Source of the DNA: Candidatus Heimdallarchaeota archaeon
Lineage (GTDB): Archaea; Asgardarchaeota; Heimdallarchaeia; Heimdallarchaeales; Kariarchaeaceae
Direction: 5' to 3'
Assembly (NCBI GenBank): GCA_026702845.1
Contig: JADCLS010000008.1
Coordinates: 217,205-281,204, forward strand
Length of the DNA stretch: 64,000 bases
In this document: positions 9,496 to 18,552 of the stretch, one piece after another
How positions within the stretch are numbered: the stretch's first letter is position 1
Layout of the letters: each line of letters starts with the position of its first letter
The notes under the pieces: model-generated
What the model saw: the letters and a program-made list of their open reading frames with translations, nothing else
Databases searched by the model: none
What the model was told of the DNA's origin: nothing
Program-made: the position numbers and the translations under genes

Positions 9496-10101
9496 ATGGC
9501 AAAGAAAAATGCAGGATCAAAAATCGATCCGATAGATATTTCACAATTTATGATTGAAATTTCAGATAAACAGAAACATGATCTACTGAATGTGTTAAAA
9601 AATAGATTTGAAAGGAATATCGGCAGACATAAAGGATTAATGTGGGCCGATATTGAGAAAAGGATACAATCAAAGGAGATCATCCAATCACTCTATGCCA
9701 TGGAAATGACAGGTGGTGAACCTGATGTTATTGGAGAGGAAAATGGAAAGTTTATTTTCTGTGATTGCTCTGCTGAGAGCCCTGTAGGACGTAGGACTAT
9801 CTGTTATGATGGTGCTGGACAGGCTGAAAGAGAGAAGAAAGGCATATTTCCCGCAGGTAATGCTATAGATTTAGCATATGAAATGGGAGTTGAGCTGTTG
9901 AATGAGGCTCATTACAAAGATTTACAAAAACTTGGAAAATTTGATCAGAAGACCTCATCATGGATTCAAACTCCAGCTGAGATAAGAAAGCTAGGTGGAG
10001 CACTCTTTTCAGATAGACGTTATAATCATGTATTTACTTATCATAACGGAGCACAATCATTCTACAGTGCACGTGGATTCCGTGGATTGCTTAGAGTATG
10101 A
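9496..10101 (+). CDS. DUF4256 family protein
   Basis: 201 residues from the ATG at 9496; a GTG five codons earlier is in frame. Features of the DUF4256 family as I know it: MTGGEPDVIGEE, the cysteine-containing FIFCDCSAESPVGRRTICYD, and the C-terminal GGALFSDRRYNHVFTYHNGA followed by ARGFRGLLRV. It is a cytoplasmic protein of unknown biochemical role, widespread in bacteria and rarer in archaea, so transfer is plausible. It converges with the membrane protein gene, 19 bases apart. Confidence 0.85.
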   Translation: MAKKNAGSKIDPIDISQFMIEISDKQKHDLLNVLKNRFERNIGRHKGLMWADIEKRIQSKEIIQSLYAMEMTGGEPDVIGEENGKFIFCDCSAESPVGRRTICYDGAGQAEREKKGIFPAGNAIDLAYEMGVELLNEAHYKDLQKLGKFDQKTSSWIQTPAEIRKLGGALFSDRRYNHVFTYHNGAQSFYSARGFRGLLRV

Positions 10102-10120
10102 GATTGTCGCCAAGAATATA

Positions 10121-10525
10121 TTAAACAAGTTTCTCTTCAACATCGGTCATCTCAACGGATTTTTTCATTCCACGTCTGTGCAACGGCACAATAATGATGA
10201 TGATGATAGCCACAATATAAGATACTGGTGTAAATTTCAGGCTTCCACCCTGGGCTATATGTTCACCAAGAAAATCGAACCAGCCCAAGAACCACAGGAG
10301 AGTTAATCCCCAAGCTCGTTCCTTGAAGATGGTATAGCCAGATATTAGGAACACCCATGCCACAAAAAAACCGCTGTACATCAAGATCCTGTAATCCAAT
10401 ACCACATCTGAGCGAATGGTATCAATATCTGCTGCAAATGCGTAAGTCACATAGATGTGCTGAATGAATTTCTCAAAACAGATGAATAGGATGAAGTAAT
10501 AACGATATGGGGAGGAAGCTTTCAT
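10121..10525 (-). CDS. Small four-helix membrane protein
   Basis: 134 residues with hydrophobic segments at about 7-29, 46-66, 70-88 and 100-115, ending in a charged cytoplasmic-type tail (RRGMKKSVEMTDVEEKLV). I see no recognised motif. It is transcribed in the same direction as the DUF4386 gene, starting 61 bases after that gene's end, so the two may be co-transcribed. Confidence 0.7.
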   Translation of the reverse strand: MKASSPYRYYFILFICFEKFIQHIYVTYAFAADIDTIRSDVVLDYRILMYSGFFVAWVFLISGYTIFKERAWGLTLLWFLGWFDFLGEHIAQGGSLKFTPVSYIVAIIIIIIVPLHRRGMKKSVEMTDVEEKLV

Positions 10526-10586
10526 TGTTGGGCCTTGAATGCTGGAGAATTAAGGATATTCTATAAATTTCGGATTTTATTTACAA

Positions 10587-11279
10587 TTAATTAAAATTAA
10601 TTCGTTCCTCAATTTTTGAAGCTCTGAGAATAAGATAAATACCCAATGAGATCTCACCTAGAGAGGCTGGGATCATGGCAATGGGGTAGAGTGCATCAAA
10701 TGCTTGGGAAGAGAGAAAATACCCACCAAACATGGTGATGATATAGCTGAAGGAAGTCAGGATCATGAATAGTCCGAGACCCGTTGGAAGATACCATGCC
10801 TTGTAAGTGAGCAGGCCTAGGAAGAAGAGGTGTGGAATGAGGAAGATATATCCCACAAGTGTACCAATAGTATAGAATTCTATTTGCAGGAATCCCAGAG
10901 CCAACAAGCTAGTAGCAGTAATGATAACAAAGATCAGTCGGAGAACGGTGACCAGAATGGCATATGTTCTGTTTGTGTATTTCAAAACACTGTAGAGTCC
11001 AATTGCGATTGTTGCATCAAGAATAAGAATAATCATGTAACCAGCGATTCCCATGTAGAGTATGGATTCTTTACCTATGATATTAGCAAGTGATGCTTGT
11101 TCATCTCCCTTCACCACCATCTTCTCCAGAATCAGCAGAACAATAGGGATTGCCATGATGAACATGATCACCCAGCTGATACCGACTATTCTTGATGCCC
11201 TATATGGGCTAAGGTCAGTAATCTTTGATTGTAATGAAAATGGATGTGCCTTTTTGGTTGTCGTATGTTGATTGTGCAT
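10587..11279 (-). CDS. DUF4386-like membrane protein
   Basis: 230 residues from the ATG at 11279; an upstream GTG-type start at 11309 would add ten residues. Six or seven hydrophobic segments are visible. The order ARIVGISWVIMFI, then YMIILILDATIAIGLYSVLKY, then GLFMILTSFSYIITMFGG and a C-terminal ASLGEISLGIYLILR resembles DUF4386, a family of unknown function. The basic N-terminal region is probably cytoplasmic. It lies head to tail with the 134-residue membrane protein. Confidence 0.75.
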   Translation of the reverse strand: MHNQHTTTKKAHPFSLQSKITDLSPYRASRIVGISWVIMFIMAIPIVLLILEKMVVKGDEQASLANIIGKESILYMGIAGYMIILILDATIAIGLYSVLKYTNRTYAILVTVLRLIFVIITATSLLALGFLQIEFYTIGTLVGYIFLIPHLFFLGLLTYKAWYLPTGLGLFMILTSFSYIITMFGGYFLSSQAFDALYPIAMIPASLGEISLGIYLILRASKIEERINFN

Positions 11280-11520
11280 AATGTTCACTTTTGGAAATAC
11301 TTGTCCCAATTAGTATATGGAGGAGCTAGAATATAAGTTGCTGTTTGCCTGTTCAGATATATCTTCTTAGCTCATTATTTTGTCAAAATCAGGAATTCTA
11401 TGGAATCTTAGTATCCAAAGAAAAGAAAATTGATCACTTTTTGTCACGGGAAAGAAACGATAGAGACTGAAAAAGTATGTTTTATTTCGTGTAAGGTAAA
11501 GAAATGGGAAAAACGATCGT

Positions 11521-12405
11521 TTAGACCTTAGAATCAATGAGATCATCAATCCAGTTGGAAAACCAGTTGATTGAAAGGAGAACATGAGGGATAATATCTG
11601 TAAAGCCTTCTTCCTGTAATTCCTCAAGAATGTCCTGTGAATCTCTAGCTGAGGGAGACCAGGTCTCTAAGAGGATGAAATTGGGTATATTTCCAAAACT
11701 TACACAGACGACTAGATTATTTGAGAATTTTTCAATTAACTTCTGTACCATTTCACTTGTATTCTGTGATGCAGTAGTATAGATATGAAATACTGAAATG
11801 AAGCTTTGTTGATACAGCGGTGCCCATTCAATGGTGAATGAAACCTTCTGCTCATCAATCATTTCCTCAAGATAGCGTCGAACAGTTTTAGCAGACGATC
11901 CAATATCCTTTGCCACATCTACCAGGGATTTTCTTGCATCACGGTTTAATGATTTTAATATCTTGAACTCTGTTGGAGATAGTTGGACTGGTGATCCATA
12001 TGGTTCATTGACTAACCCGACCTGATAATCATCCAACAATCCCTCTGATTGGGCAAATGTGCTTATGACCTGCAACTCAGAAATATTCCGAAGCATTCCA
12101 GAGATGTAAATCATATTCCCGCTGGCGATGGCTATGGAGAAAATATTTTCGTGTGAACCTAATAGTTCTTTGATTATTTTCATTGATTTTGCCTTTGATC
12201 GACCAAATATCACCACAGGAATGGAATTCAGGGCAATAATACTGGGTCTGGCTATATATGCCGTGATGACCTGATTTTCCTCTAATGATTTGATACGTTT
12301 GTGCACAGCACTTACTGAGAGACTGGTTGCATCTGCAAGTTCACGGTTTGTTAGACGGGAATTGATGGTGAGTAATTGCATGATGTGTAAGTCTACTTCA
12401 TCCAT
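11521..12405 (-). CDS. Lrp/AsnC-type transcriptional regulator with duplicated modules
   Basis: 294 residues, about twice the usual Lrp length. An N-terminal helix-turn-helix (DEVDLHIMQLL, NRELADATSLSVSAVHKRIKSLE, residues 2-45) is followed by a RAM-like ligand domain (about 60-130). A second helix-turn-helix (SPTEFKILKSLNRDARKSLVDVAKDIGSSAKTVRRYL region, about 142-185) is followed by a second effector-like domain. Double Lrp proteins are known in archaea and act as metabolite-responsive regulators. No biosynthetic gene is adjacent, so the ligand is unknown. Confidence 0.88.
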   Translation of the reverse strand: MDEVDLHIMQLLTINSRLTNRELADATSLSVSAVHKRIKSLEENQVITAYIARPSIIALNSIPVVIFGRSKAKSMKIIKELLGSHENIFSIAIASGNMIYISGMLRNISELQVISTFAQSEGLLDDYQVGLVNEPYGSPVQLSPTEFKILKSLNRDARKSLVDVAKDIGSSAKTVRRYLEEMIDEQKVSFTIEWAPLYQQSFISVFHIYTTASQNTSEMVQKLIEKFSNNLVVCVSFGNIPNFILLETWSPSARDSQDILEELQEEGFTDIIPHVLLSINWFSNWIDDLIDSKV

Positions 12406-12532
12406 GAGAATTTCCCTTCTTTACTAGCTATTTTGAATAATTACATTATACATTTATCAGTTTGTTCACGCGAGATTTCAATCTGCATTATTTCTGCTCT
12501 GAGAACTGAATATTCAACAAATTGCATCATAA

Positions 12533-12847
12533 TTACAGTGAGTTGAATTGCAGGACCATAATCACGGCAATAACCGCAAAAATAATAATGGGTAATAGGA
12601 TCATCCACTTCATCTTCCCCAACATGGAATTCTGCATTGAGAAAACCTTTTGGAGTTGTTCCTGTGCAATCAGTTGTTGTCTATTTGCACATTCAGGACA
12701 GTATGCATTCATTACCCTGTTCCTACCTGAATATGATGGAAGATTGATAGTATGTTCTAAGCAAATTTGATTAGCACATAAATAACATTTCACTGTAGCC
12801 TCGACATAAACATCTAGTGGATGATACTCACAAGGTATTGTTCTCAC
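12533..12847 (-). CDS. B-box-like zinc finger protein with C-terminal membrane anchor
   Basis: 104 residues. Likely zinc ligands are C6/H9, C21/C24, C29/H32 and C50/C53; the C-x2-H, C-x2-C, C-x2-H, C-x2-C order is that of B-box-type zinc fingers. A single hydrophobic helix at about residues 80-99 ends five residues from the C-terminus, giving a tail-anchored layout with the zinc finger probably on the cytoplasmic face. B-box domains mediate protein interaction, in eukaryotes mostly in TRIM ubiquitin ligases. The role here is unknown. Confidence 0.75.
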   Translation of the reverse strand: MRTIPCEYHPLDVYVEATVKCYLCANQICLEHTINLPSYSGRNRVMNAYCPECANRQQLIAQEQLQKVFSMQNSMLGKMKWMILLPIIIFAVIAVIMVLQFNSL

Positions 12848-12935
12848 TGTGAACGGGAAAATCTCTTGAATATTAAATTATGATTAATTTTGATTAAATT
12901 TTGCATTTGTTTATTGATTTATTAGTTTCAATATT

Positions 12936-13118
12936 TCAGTTATTATTACTTAAATTCATCCAGAATAGCATGGAATTAGTAGCTCTGGCTCGTTTCCTTG
13001 CCATAAAAGCCATCTGTTCCTCATGGGTTCTTGTGTTCTTCTTAGTCTTTACTAAACCAGATGATTTGGTCTTGATAGGTATGATTATAGGTTTATTCAT
13101 TACATTATTTGTTGACAT
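12936..13118 (-). CDS. Small basic protein, unknown
   Basis: 60 residues, rich in lysine, arginine and asparagine in the middle (TKSSGLVKTKKNTRTHEEQ, MARKRARATNS). A strong GAGGTGA lies four bases upstream of the ATG, which is why I prefer this strand over the overlapping plus-strand ORF (12901-13242, TTG start, no ribosome site). That alternative would encode a hydrophobic protein. I do not recognise the family; nucleic-acid binding is a guess from charge only. Confidence 0.45.
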   Translation of the reverse strand: MSTNNVMNKPIIIPIKTKSSGLVKTKKNTRTHEEQMAFMARKRARATNSMLFWMNLSNNN

Positions 13119-13370
13119 AGTTTCACCTCTTTTGGTGTATTCTGGAATTTCTTTGCTCTATGCTTGGGTTGCTTTAGACGCAAAAAATCACTTTATTGAT
13201 GGTTCAAAATTGGGATTTTACTTTTGGTTTTACTTGGATTGAACTCAAAGAATTCCTACTAATAATAATAGCACATCATTATTTATAAACTAGGAGATAT
13301 ATTCAATTTGTTCAGAATAACTATTGAGTAGAAGTTGAATTATATTTTAATCAATTTCCCATCATAATAC

Positions 13371-14501
13371 TTATGCAGCTTCTTTTACTAGTGTTTCAGC
13401 AGGTTTGTAACAAGGACCTTTGGAAGATTCAAATTCTCTCATCTTTTCCAAAATTACCTTGAGACCAAAATCCTTTGCCAAAGCGAAGGGGCCTTTGGGA
13501 AATCTAGCACCCAACATCATTGCTCTATCAATATCTTCTTTTGTTGCAACTTCTTCATCAAGTAATCTGTATGCTTCATTTACCATTGGGGCAATGGTGA
13601 TGAGTACATCAAAATCTCCTGGTTTGGGATCCTCAACTATATTTTCCTCTCCCTTTTTGTAATTAAAGAAACCTTTACCTGTTTTCATACCCAAGTTTCC
13701 AGCCTCTACTAGATCTGCTAGACTTTTACAAGGTTTGTAGCATTCACCCCATGCATTTTCAAGTGTTTTCATGGCATGAAATGCCACATCCAATCCCACA
13801 TTATCCGATAATAAGAATGGACCAGCAGGGAAGCCATATTTACCTGCAGAAATATCATCAATCTGCTCCTTGGTGGCAATACCTGCCTCATATGCCTTGA
13901 TAGCCTCATTGAGCATGGGCAGGAGAAGTCTGTTTACCAGAAATCCAGGAGAATCCTTGGCAGCAATGGGTTCCTTGCCTATCTTCTTGGAGAACTCCAT
14001 AAGAGTATTCTTGACTTCTACACTGGTTTGTTTTCCTGAGATCACTTCAACCAGCTTCATGGCAGATACGGGGGAGAAGAAATGCATTCCAATTACTCTG
14101 GAAGGATTTTTCACACTCTCAGCTATCTCGCTGATACTGAGGGTTGAGGTATTGGTGGCCAAAATGGCATCTTCCTTGGCATTATCAGATAATGTACCAA
14201 ATACCTGTTTCTTGACCTCCATGCTCTCGAATACTGCCTCAATCACTAGATCTGCATCTTTGCATGCCTCTGCTAGATCAGTTGAGATTGAGAATTTCTG
14301 CACCAGCTTCATACCATCCATGGGGGACATCTTTCCTCGTGAGATCCCCTCTTTGACATCCTGCTTGATTCTATCAAGACCTGATTTTACATACTCCTCT
14401 TTAATATCGACGAGTACAACATTGGGTCCTGCCTGACCAATTACATAGCCTATGCCAGAGCCCATGAGTCCTGCTCCAATAATACATACCTTGTTTATCA
14501 T
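13371..14501 (-). CDS. 3-hydroxyacyl-CoA dehydrogenase
   Basis: 376 residues. It oxidises 3-hydroxyacyl-CoA to 3-ketoacyl-CoA with NAD. The Rossmann motif GAGLMGSGIG is at 9-18, the acidic residue binding NAD ribose is in LVDIKE (about 40-44), and the catalytic histidine is H140 in GMHFFSPV. The C-terminal half has two 3HCDH domains (near 185-285 and 300-370, the second beginning with the ITIAPMVNEAYRL helix). It is a stand-alone dehydrogenase, not fused to a hydratase. A palindrome shared with the hydratase and thiolase genes lies 106-129 bases upstream. Confidence 0.95.
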   Translation of the reverse strand: MINKVCIIGAGLMGSGIGYVIGQAGPNVVLVDIKEEYVKSGLDRIKQDVKEGISRGKMSPMDGMKLVQKFSISTDLAEACKDADLVIEAVFESMEVKKQVFGTLSDNAKEDAILATNTSTLSISEIAESVKNPSRVIGMHFFSPVSAMKLVEVISGKQTSVEVKNTLMEFSKKIGKEPIAAKDSPGFLVNRLLLPMLNEAIKAYEAGIATKEQIDDISAGKYGFPAGPFLLSDNVGLDVAFHAMKTLENAWGECYKPCKSLADLVEAGNLGMKTGKGFFNYKKGEENIVEDPKPGDFDVLITIAPMVNEAYRLLDEEVATKEDIDRAMMLGARFPKGPFALAKDFGLKVILEKMREFESSKGPCYKPAETLVKEAA

Positions 14502-14524
14502 ACAATCACTGAGAAAATTATTAC

Positions 14525-14534
14525 CATATAAATT
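14525..14534 (-). promoter_or_regulatory. TATA box of the hydroxyacyl-CoA dehydrogenase gene
   Basis: On the minus strand AATTTATATG lies about 24-33 bases before the ATG, which suggests a leaderless or short-leader message. The shared palindrome is about 75 bases further upstream. Confidence 0.55.
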
Positions 14535-14606
14535 CCCCTTCCATCATGCTAGTAGGTTTATCAAATCGAATCTAAAAAAGGTGCAAACATGCCCATACTG
14601 TCAATA

Positions 14607-14630
14607 TTTACCATTCTACAGGTAGGTAAA
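14607..14630 (-). promoter_or_regulatory. Putative fatty-acid regulon operator, copy 1
   Basis: Plus strand reads TTTACC, eight bases, then GGTAGGTAAA. The right half is identical to the copies before the thiolase gene and the hydratase gene. It lies upstream of the TATA box of the dehydrogenase gene, in the same orientation as the other two copies. Confidence 0.55.
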
Positions 14631-14746
14631 AATGAGAGAACATTATACCAAATTATTACAATGGCGGCAGTATATGTACATAATTCTCAATTTTTAATCA
14701 ATCAGATTTTTCACTGAAAGTTAAGTAATTTTCTGCAATCGCTGAG

Positions 14747-16138
14747 ATGTCGAACACATACAATTATCTCATCTCAAAATCACATCCAAGTGGTGATTTT
14801 GCAGTGCATCTACCAGATTGGGTGAAACATGCCAATATATATCATATCTATCCCCTAGGAATTTTTAATGCACCTCATGAAAATCATAACTACTTGGAGA
14901 TTACTCCTAGATTACTCAAAATCCGGGACTTCTACGATCATTTTCAGCTGTTAGGAGTGAATGTAGTACAATTTGGGCCTCTATTCCAATCAACTACCCA
15001 TGGATATGATACTACAGATTACTTCAAGCTAGATAATAGATTGGGGACAAATGAGGATTGCTTTCGTATTATTTCTGAACTTCATGATCTAAGTATAAAG
15101 GTGATGTTGGATGGTGTATTCAATCATGTGGGAAGGGATTTTTTTGCATTCCAAGATGTACTACATAGTAGACAGGCATCCAAGTATCTGGATTGGTTTC
15201 ATATCGATTTCACATCCAATAATCAATTTAATGATGGTTTTGATTATATTGATTGGGAAGGTCATAAAAAACTGGTGCAACTAAATTATAAAAATTGTGA
15301 AGTCAGAGAATATATCCAATCAATATTGGAATTTTGGATGAATGAGATGGGAGTAGATGCCTGGAGAATTGATGTTGCCCATATGATGGATGTAGATATA
15401 TTACAATTCATTCGTCAAAAGGTGGAATCGATTAACCCAAATGCCATTCTTGTGGGTGAAATCACTTCAATTCCATATATAACACGTGTGAATGAATCGA
15501 CACTCCATTCCGCAACCGATTATGAAACCTATACATCCATCAGGAAGGCTTTAAGCGAGGGGGATATGAGAATACTAGCTAGTACACTAAAGAACCTATA
15601 TCACCCAGATAAAGGGATACATAGAGATCTATTTCTAATGAATTTTCTAGGAAATCATGATAGAGAACGTATTTCCACGAGAATAGGATATGAAAATCTA
15701 ATGAATGCCTTTTGTGTTCTGTATACCATTCCGGGGTATCCTAAGATTTATTATGGTGATGAATTTGCTCTACAGGGTAAGAAAGAAAGGTACTCTGATT
15801 GGAGCCTTCGTCAACCATTACAACTTACAGAAGAGCTAACAAGAGAATTTCTACCACATATTATTTCACTTCAGAGAATCAGAGCTACACATGGAGCGAT
15901 CGTGAATGGATCATTACAAGTGATGTATTCAGATCGGGATACAATAGCCTATAAGCGCGATAATGGAAAGGAGAAAATTATCATTGTGATTAATCATTCT
16001 ACTGAAGTTCGAAGGATTGAGTTACTTCTACCCAATTTGGGACCCACTATTTTACTAGGTAATATTGAACTTGAGATCCGTGATAATAAAATGATAAGTA
16101 TTCTATCTGGGAAATCAAGCAGTATTATCAAAGTCTAG
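14747..16138 (+). CDS. GH13 alpha-amylase family enzyme
   Basis: 463 residues without a signal peptide, so it is intracellular. The four conserved GH13 regions are present: DGVFNHVGR (122-130), WRIDVAH with nucleophile D209, VGEIT with acid/base E238, and FLGNHDRER with D305. It hydrolyses or rearranges alpha-1,4-glucans. The opening IYHIYPLGIF is like the cyclomaltodextrinase/neopullulanase group, but there is no N-terminal accessory domain, so exact specificity is open. A C-terminal beta domain follows (IIIVINHSTEVRR). It overlaps the end of the convergent DUF2203 gene by four bases. Confidence 0.93.
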   Translation: MSNTYNYLISKSHPSGDFAVHLPDWVKHANIYHIYPLGIFNAPHENHNYLEITPRLLKIRDFYDHFQLLGVNVVQFGPLFQSTTHGYDTTDYFKLDNRLGTNEDCFRIISELHDLSIKVMLDGVFNHVGRDFFAFQDVLHSRQASKYLDWFHIDFTSNNQFNDGFDYIDWEGHKKLVQLNYKNCEVREYIQSILEFWMNEMGVDAWRIDVAHMMDVDILQFIRQKVESINPNAILVGEITSIPYITRVNESTLHSATDYETYTSIRKALSEGDMRILASTLKNLYHPDKGIHRDLFLMNFLGNHDRERISTRIGYENLMNAFCVLYTIPGYPKIYYGDEFALQGKKERYSDWSLRQPLQLTEELTREFLPHIISLQRIRATHGAIVNGSLQVMYSDRDTIAYKRDNGKEKIIIVINHSTEVRRIELLLPNLGPTILLGNIELEIRDNKMISILSGKSSSIIKV

Positions 16139-16530
16139 TCGAAATCGATGAATTGTCTCCCCCTGTAACCTTCATTCCAGCCATGATAGAAAGTCAAACC
16201 GGGTTCACCAAGTTTGTAACATAACCAAACTTTCTCATCACCTCGAAAGCTGATAAAATCAATCAATCCTATACGAGGATCCTTTATAATGCAGTCAAGA
16301 GAAGTGATATCCTGCTGCAAGAAGAATATCTCCTCCTCAATCACATCTAGCTGATAACGTATATTGGAATACTTGGTATAATCAACCATACTGAACTGCT
16401 TCTCTATTCGGGTGTACTCTACCAATTTTTCCTGAATCTCCTCAAGCATTGGTATGATCAGCTCTAGTCTCTCTTTTGCTTCTTTCACTGAGATGGGATG
16501 AATTATTACCTTATCATTCACAACAGTCAA
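16135..16530 (-). CDS. DUF2203 family protein
   Basis: 131 residues. The N-terminal half is a helical coiled-coil-like region (SVKEAKERLELIIPMLEEI). The C-terminal half has the family pattern GLIDFISFRGDEKVWLCYK followed by LGEPGLTFYHGWNEGYRGRQ. DUF2203 is a short cytoplasmic family of unknown function found in archaea and bacteria. Divergent from the GNAT gene, 98 bases apart. Confidence 0.88.
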   Translation of the reverse strand: MTVVNDKVIIHPISVKEAKERLELIIPMLEEIQEKLVEYTRIEKQFSMVDYTKYSNIRYQLDVIEEEIFFLQQDITSLDCIIKDPRIGLIDFISFRGDEKVWLCYKLGEPGLTFYHGWNEGYRGRQFIDFD

Positions 16531-16597
16531 TCACTCTCTAGTATTTAAAAGATTAAGACAATTGAAATTACTACCACTAAATGTATACGAGGCCTAG

Positions 16598-16606
16598 ATA
16601 TAAATA
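16598..16606 (+). promoter_or_regulatory. TATA box of the tandem GNAT gene
   Basis: ATATAAATA lies 23-31 bases before the ATG at 16629, so the message probably starts at or very close to the start codon. Confidence 0.55.
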
Positions 16607-16628
16607 TAGGTACTGAGGAATAAAGGCT

Positions 16629-17684
16629 ATGGCACAACTATATTATACAATTGAAGAAATTGATACTCAAATCACAGAACTAGAGATACTCCATACTTTC
16701 TGTGATTATCTGGATGAACGAATGAAGGAAATAGAGCCAGATCTACCTTCATTTAACCGGGAATCACGTATTGCGGATCTTCGTCATGGTAATCCCCATG
16801 AGGATATATTCCGCTGGATTGTGTGGGATGAGCATAAGGATAGGATTATCGGATCTGCAGATCTTTACCTCACCAGAATGGGCTCTCCAGCTTATGAAAA
16901 AAACAAGCATACTGGATGGGGATCAATTGGCGTCCATAAGGATTACAGGCTGCAGGGAATAGGAACACAACTTATGCGAGCAGTAATTCCGAAATTGATT
17001 GAGCAAGGTAGAACTATTTTCATGGGAGGATCTAATGAACCAGATGGAATGAACTGGGTGGATCACATAGGAATAGGAACTATCGCACTTGTAGAGTATG
17101 AAAATAGATTGTACATGAATCAGGTAAACTGGGACCTCATGGAGCAATGGGTAGCCGATGGGCCACATCTAGCACCTGGAGTAACCTTGAAAACATTCAG
17201 TAGGATGTCAGATGCACTTATTGATCGATATGCTTCATTTATGACAAAAGCACTCAACTCGGTTCCCAAGGAGGATCTTGAGTGGGAGGCAGTTATCACT
17301 CCGGAAGTCATACGTAACAACGAGGAGAGAACTGAGAAACTCAATGAGGATTGGATCAGCTTTGCCACTGTTGAGGAAAACGGAGATTTCAGTGGTATGA
17401 CGGAGATATTCTATCCCAGGGTGGATAAATTTCTTATCTGGCAAGGATTAACTGCAGTATTAGAGGAATATCGAGGTAAAAAACTAGGAAAATGGCTCAA
17501 AGCCTCTGCTATGCTTTATATCCGGGATCATTATCCAGACGTAAAATTCATTCAGACTGAGAATGCTAATGTCAATGATGCCATGCTTGGAATCAATACT
17601 AAAATGGGATTCAAGCTGCATAAACAACGAAATGAGTATAAATTCACCATTGATGAATTAAAAGACAAATTCTTAGATATTTAA
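16629..17684 (+). CDS. Tandem GNAT acetyltransferase
   Basis: 351 residues with two GCN5-type N-acetyltransferase domains. The first (about 1-165) has the acetyl-CoA loop VHKDYRLQGIGTQLM near 98-112. The second (about 185-345) has LTAVLEEYRGKKLGKWLK near 278-295 and the typical NANVNDAMLGINTKMGF end. Tandem GNATs of this kind acetylate small molecules such as amines or antibiotics, but the substrate cannot be read from sequence. Cytoplasmic, single-gene unit. Confidence 0.88.
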   Translation: MAQLYYTIEEIDTQITELEILHTFCDYLDERMKEIEPDLPSFNRESRIADLRHGNPHEDIFRWIVWDEHKDRIIGSADLYLTRMGSPAYEKNKHTGWGSIGVHKDYRLQGIGTQLMRAVIPKLIEQGRTIFMGGSNEPDGMNWVDHIGIGTIALVEYENRLYMNQVNWDLMEQWVADGPHLAPGVTLKTFSRMSDALIDRYASFMTKALNSVPKEDLEWEAVITPEVIRNNEERTEKLNEDWISFATVEENGDFSGMTEIFYPRVDKFLIWQGLTAVLEEYRGKKLGKWLKASAMLYIRDHYPDVKFIQTENANVNDAMLGINTKMGFKLHKQRNEYKFTIDELKDKFLDI

Positions 17685-17720
17685 TTTTCAAGAAATATGT
17701 AATATCGATCAAATAATCAT

Positions 17721-18440
17721 TCATCGTGATTTCCTTTTTGCTATGGTAATGATTACAATAAAAGGGATATAATTAATACTATCTGATGAAGCTTCATAAC
17801 TGGATATATCACTTTCAAGATCGTAGGTGATGGAAAAATTTGGTGCAGTTGAACCAGAATAATCAGTCTCGTAGGTAAACGACACAACCAATCCAGTAGA
17901 TCTGCTTACGACTAGTGTTTCTGATCCAGCTTTTGTTGCTTCAATTCTATCATCAGTAAATACAACATTATCATAGATATTACGTTCCTGATAATCCTCA
18001 AATAACTCATCTAATGAGTAAACATCCTGATTAATCTGATAAATCAAAGGATAAAATAAAGGGAGAAAAAAGCCCACATCATAATGAATTATTGAATCCC
18101 CGTCTCCCTCTTCGTAAAAAGTTGTTTCCTCCATCCCTACAGGACTTCTCCTGGCTGGCTTGATACTTCTTGTTTCATTAAGAGTGATCATATAATAATC
18201 CCAAACCTCATAATATGATACATTTAGAGGAACATCAGATATAGCTTCCACTTCAATAGATGAACCGACCTCTAACATTGATAGATCATCATACTTCTCC
18301 AAAGCTGCTGAGGATTTTGATATTGAGGTCACTGTCCATATAGCATGATCTCCCTGCTGTGACATAGATGGATGAAAATTATTAGCCGTTGTAGGAATAA
18401 CAAACAGAAATAATACTATGCAAATCAGCCATACTTTCAT
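17721..18440 (-). CDS. Secreted protein with C-terminal anchor, unknown
   Basis: 239 residues. A signal peptide covers about residues 1-20 (KVWLICIVLFLFVIPTTA). The mature part is rich in beta-forming residues, D, S and Y. A short hydrophobic stretch (INYIPFIVIITIA) and a basic end (KRKSR) suggest a C-terminal membrane anchor with the body outside the cell. I recognise no enzymatic motif. The same layout is seen in the secreted proteins at 57-60 kb. Confidence 0.65.
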   Translation of the reverse strand: MKVWLICIVLFLFVIPTTANNFHPSMSQQGDHAIWTVTSISKSSAALEKYDDLSMLEVGSSIEVEAISDVPLNVSYYEVWDYYMITLNETRSIKPARRSPVGMEETTFYEEGDGDSIIHYDVGFFLPLFYPLIYQINQDVYSLDELFEDYQERNIYDNVVFTDDRIEATKAGSETLVVSRSTGLVVSFTYETDYSGSTAPNFSITYDLESDISSYEASSDSINYIPFIVIITIAKRKSR

Positions 18441-18552
18441 TCAACTAGGAAAATCAGTGTTCATATTTATTTAATTCCAAATTACCTTATTATTTTGATA
18501 CTATTACTTTAATGGGAGATAAAACTGGAAACATGACGTAAAGTGTCAAATA

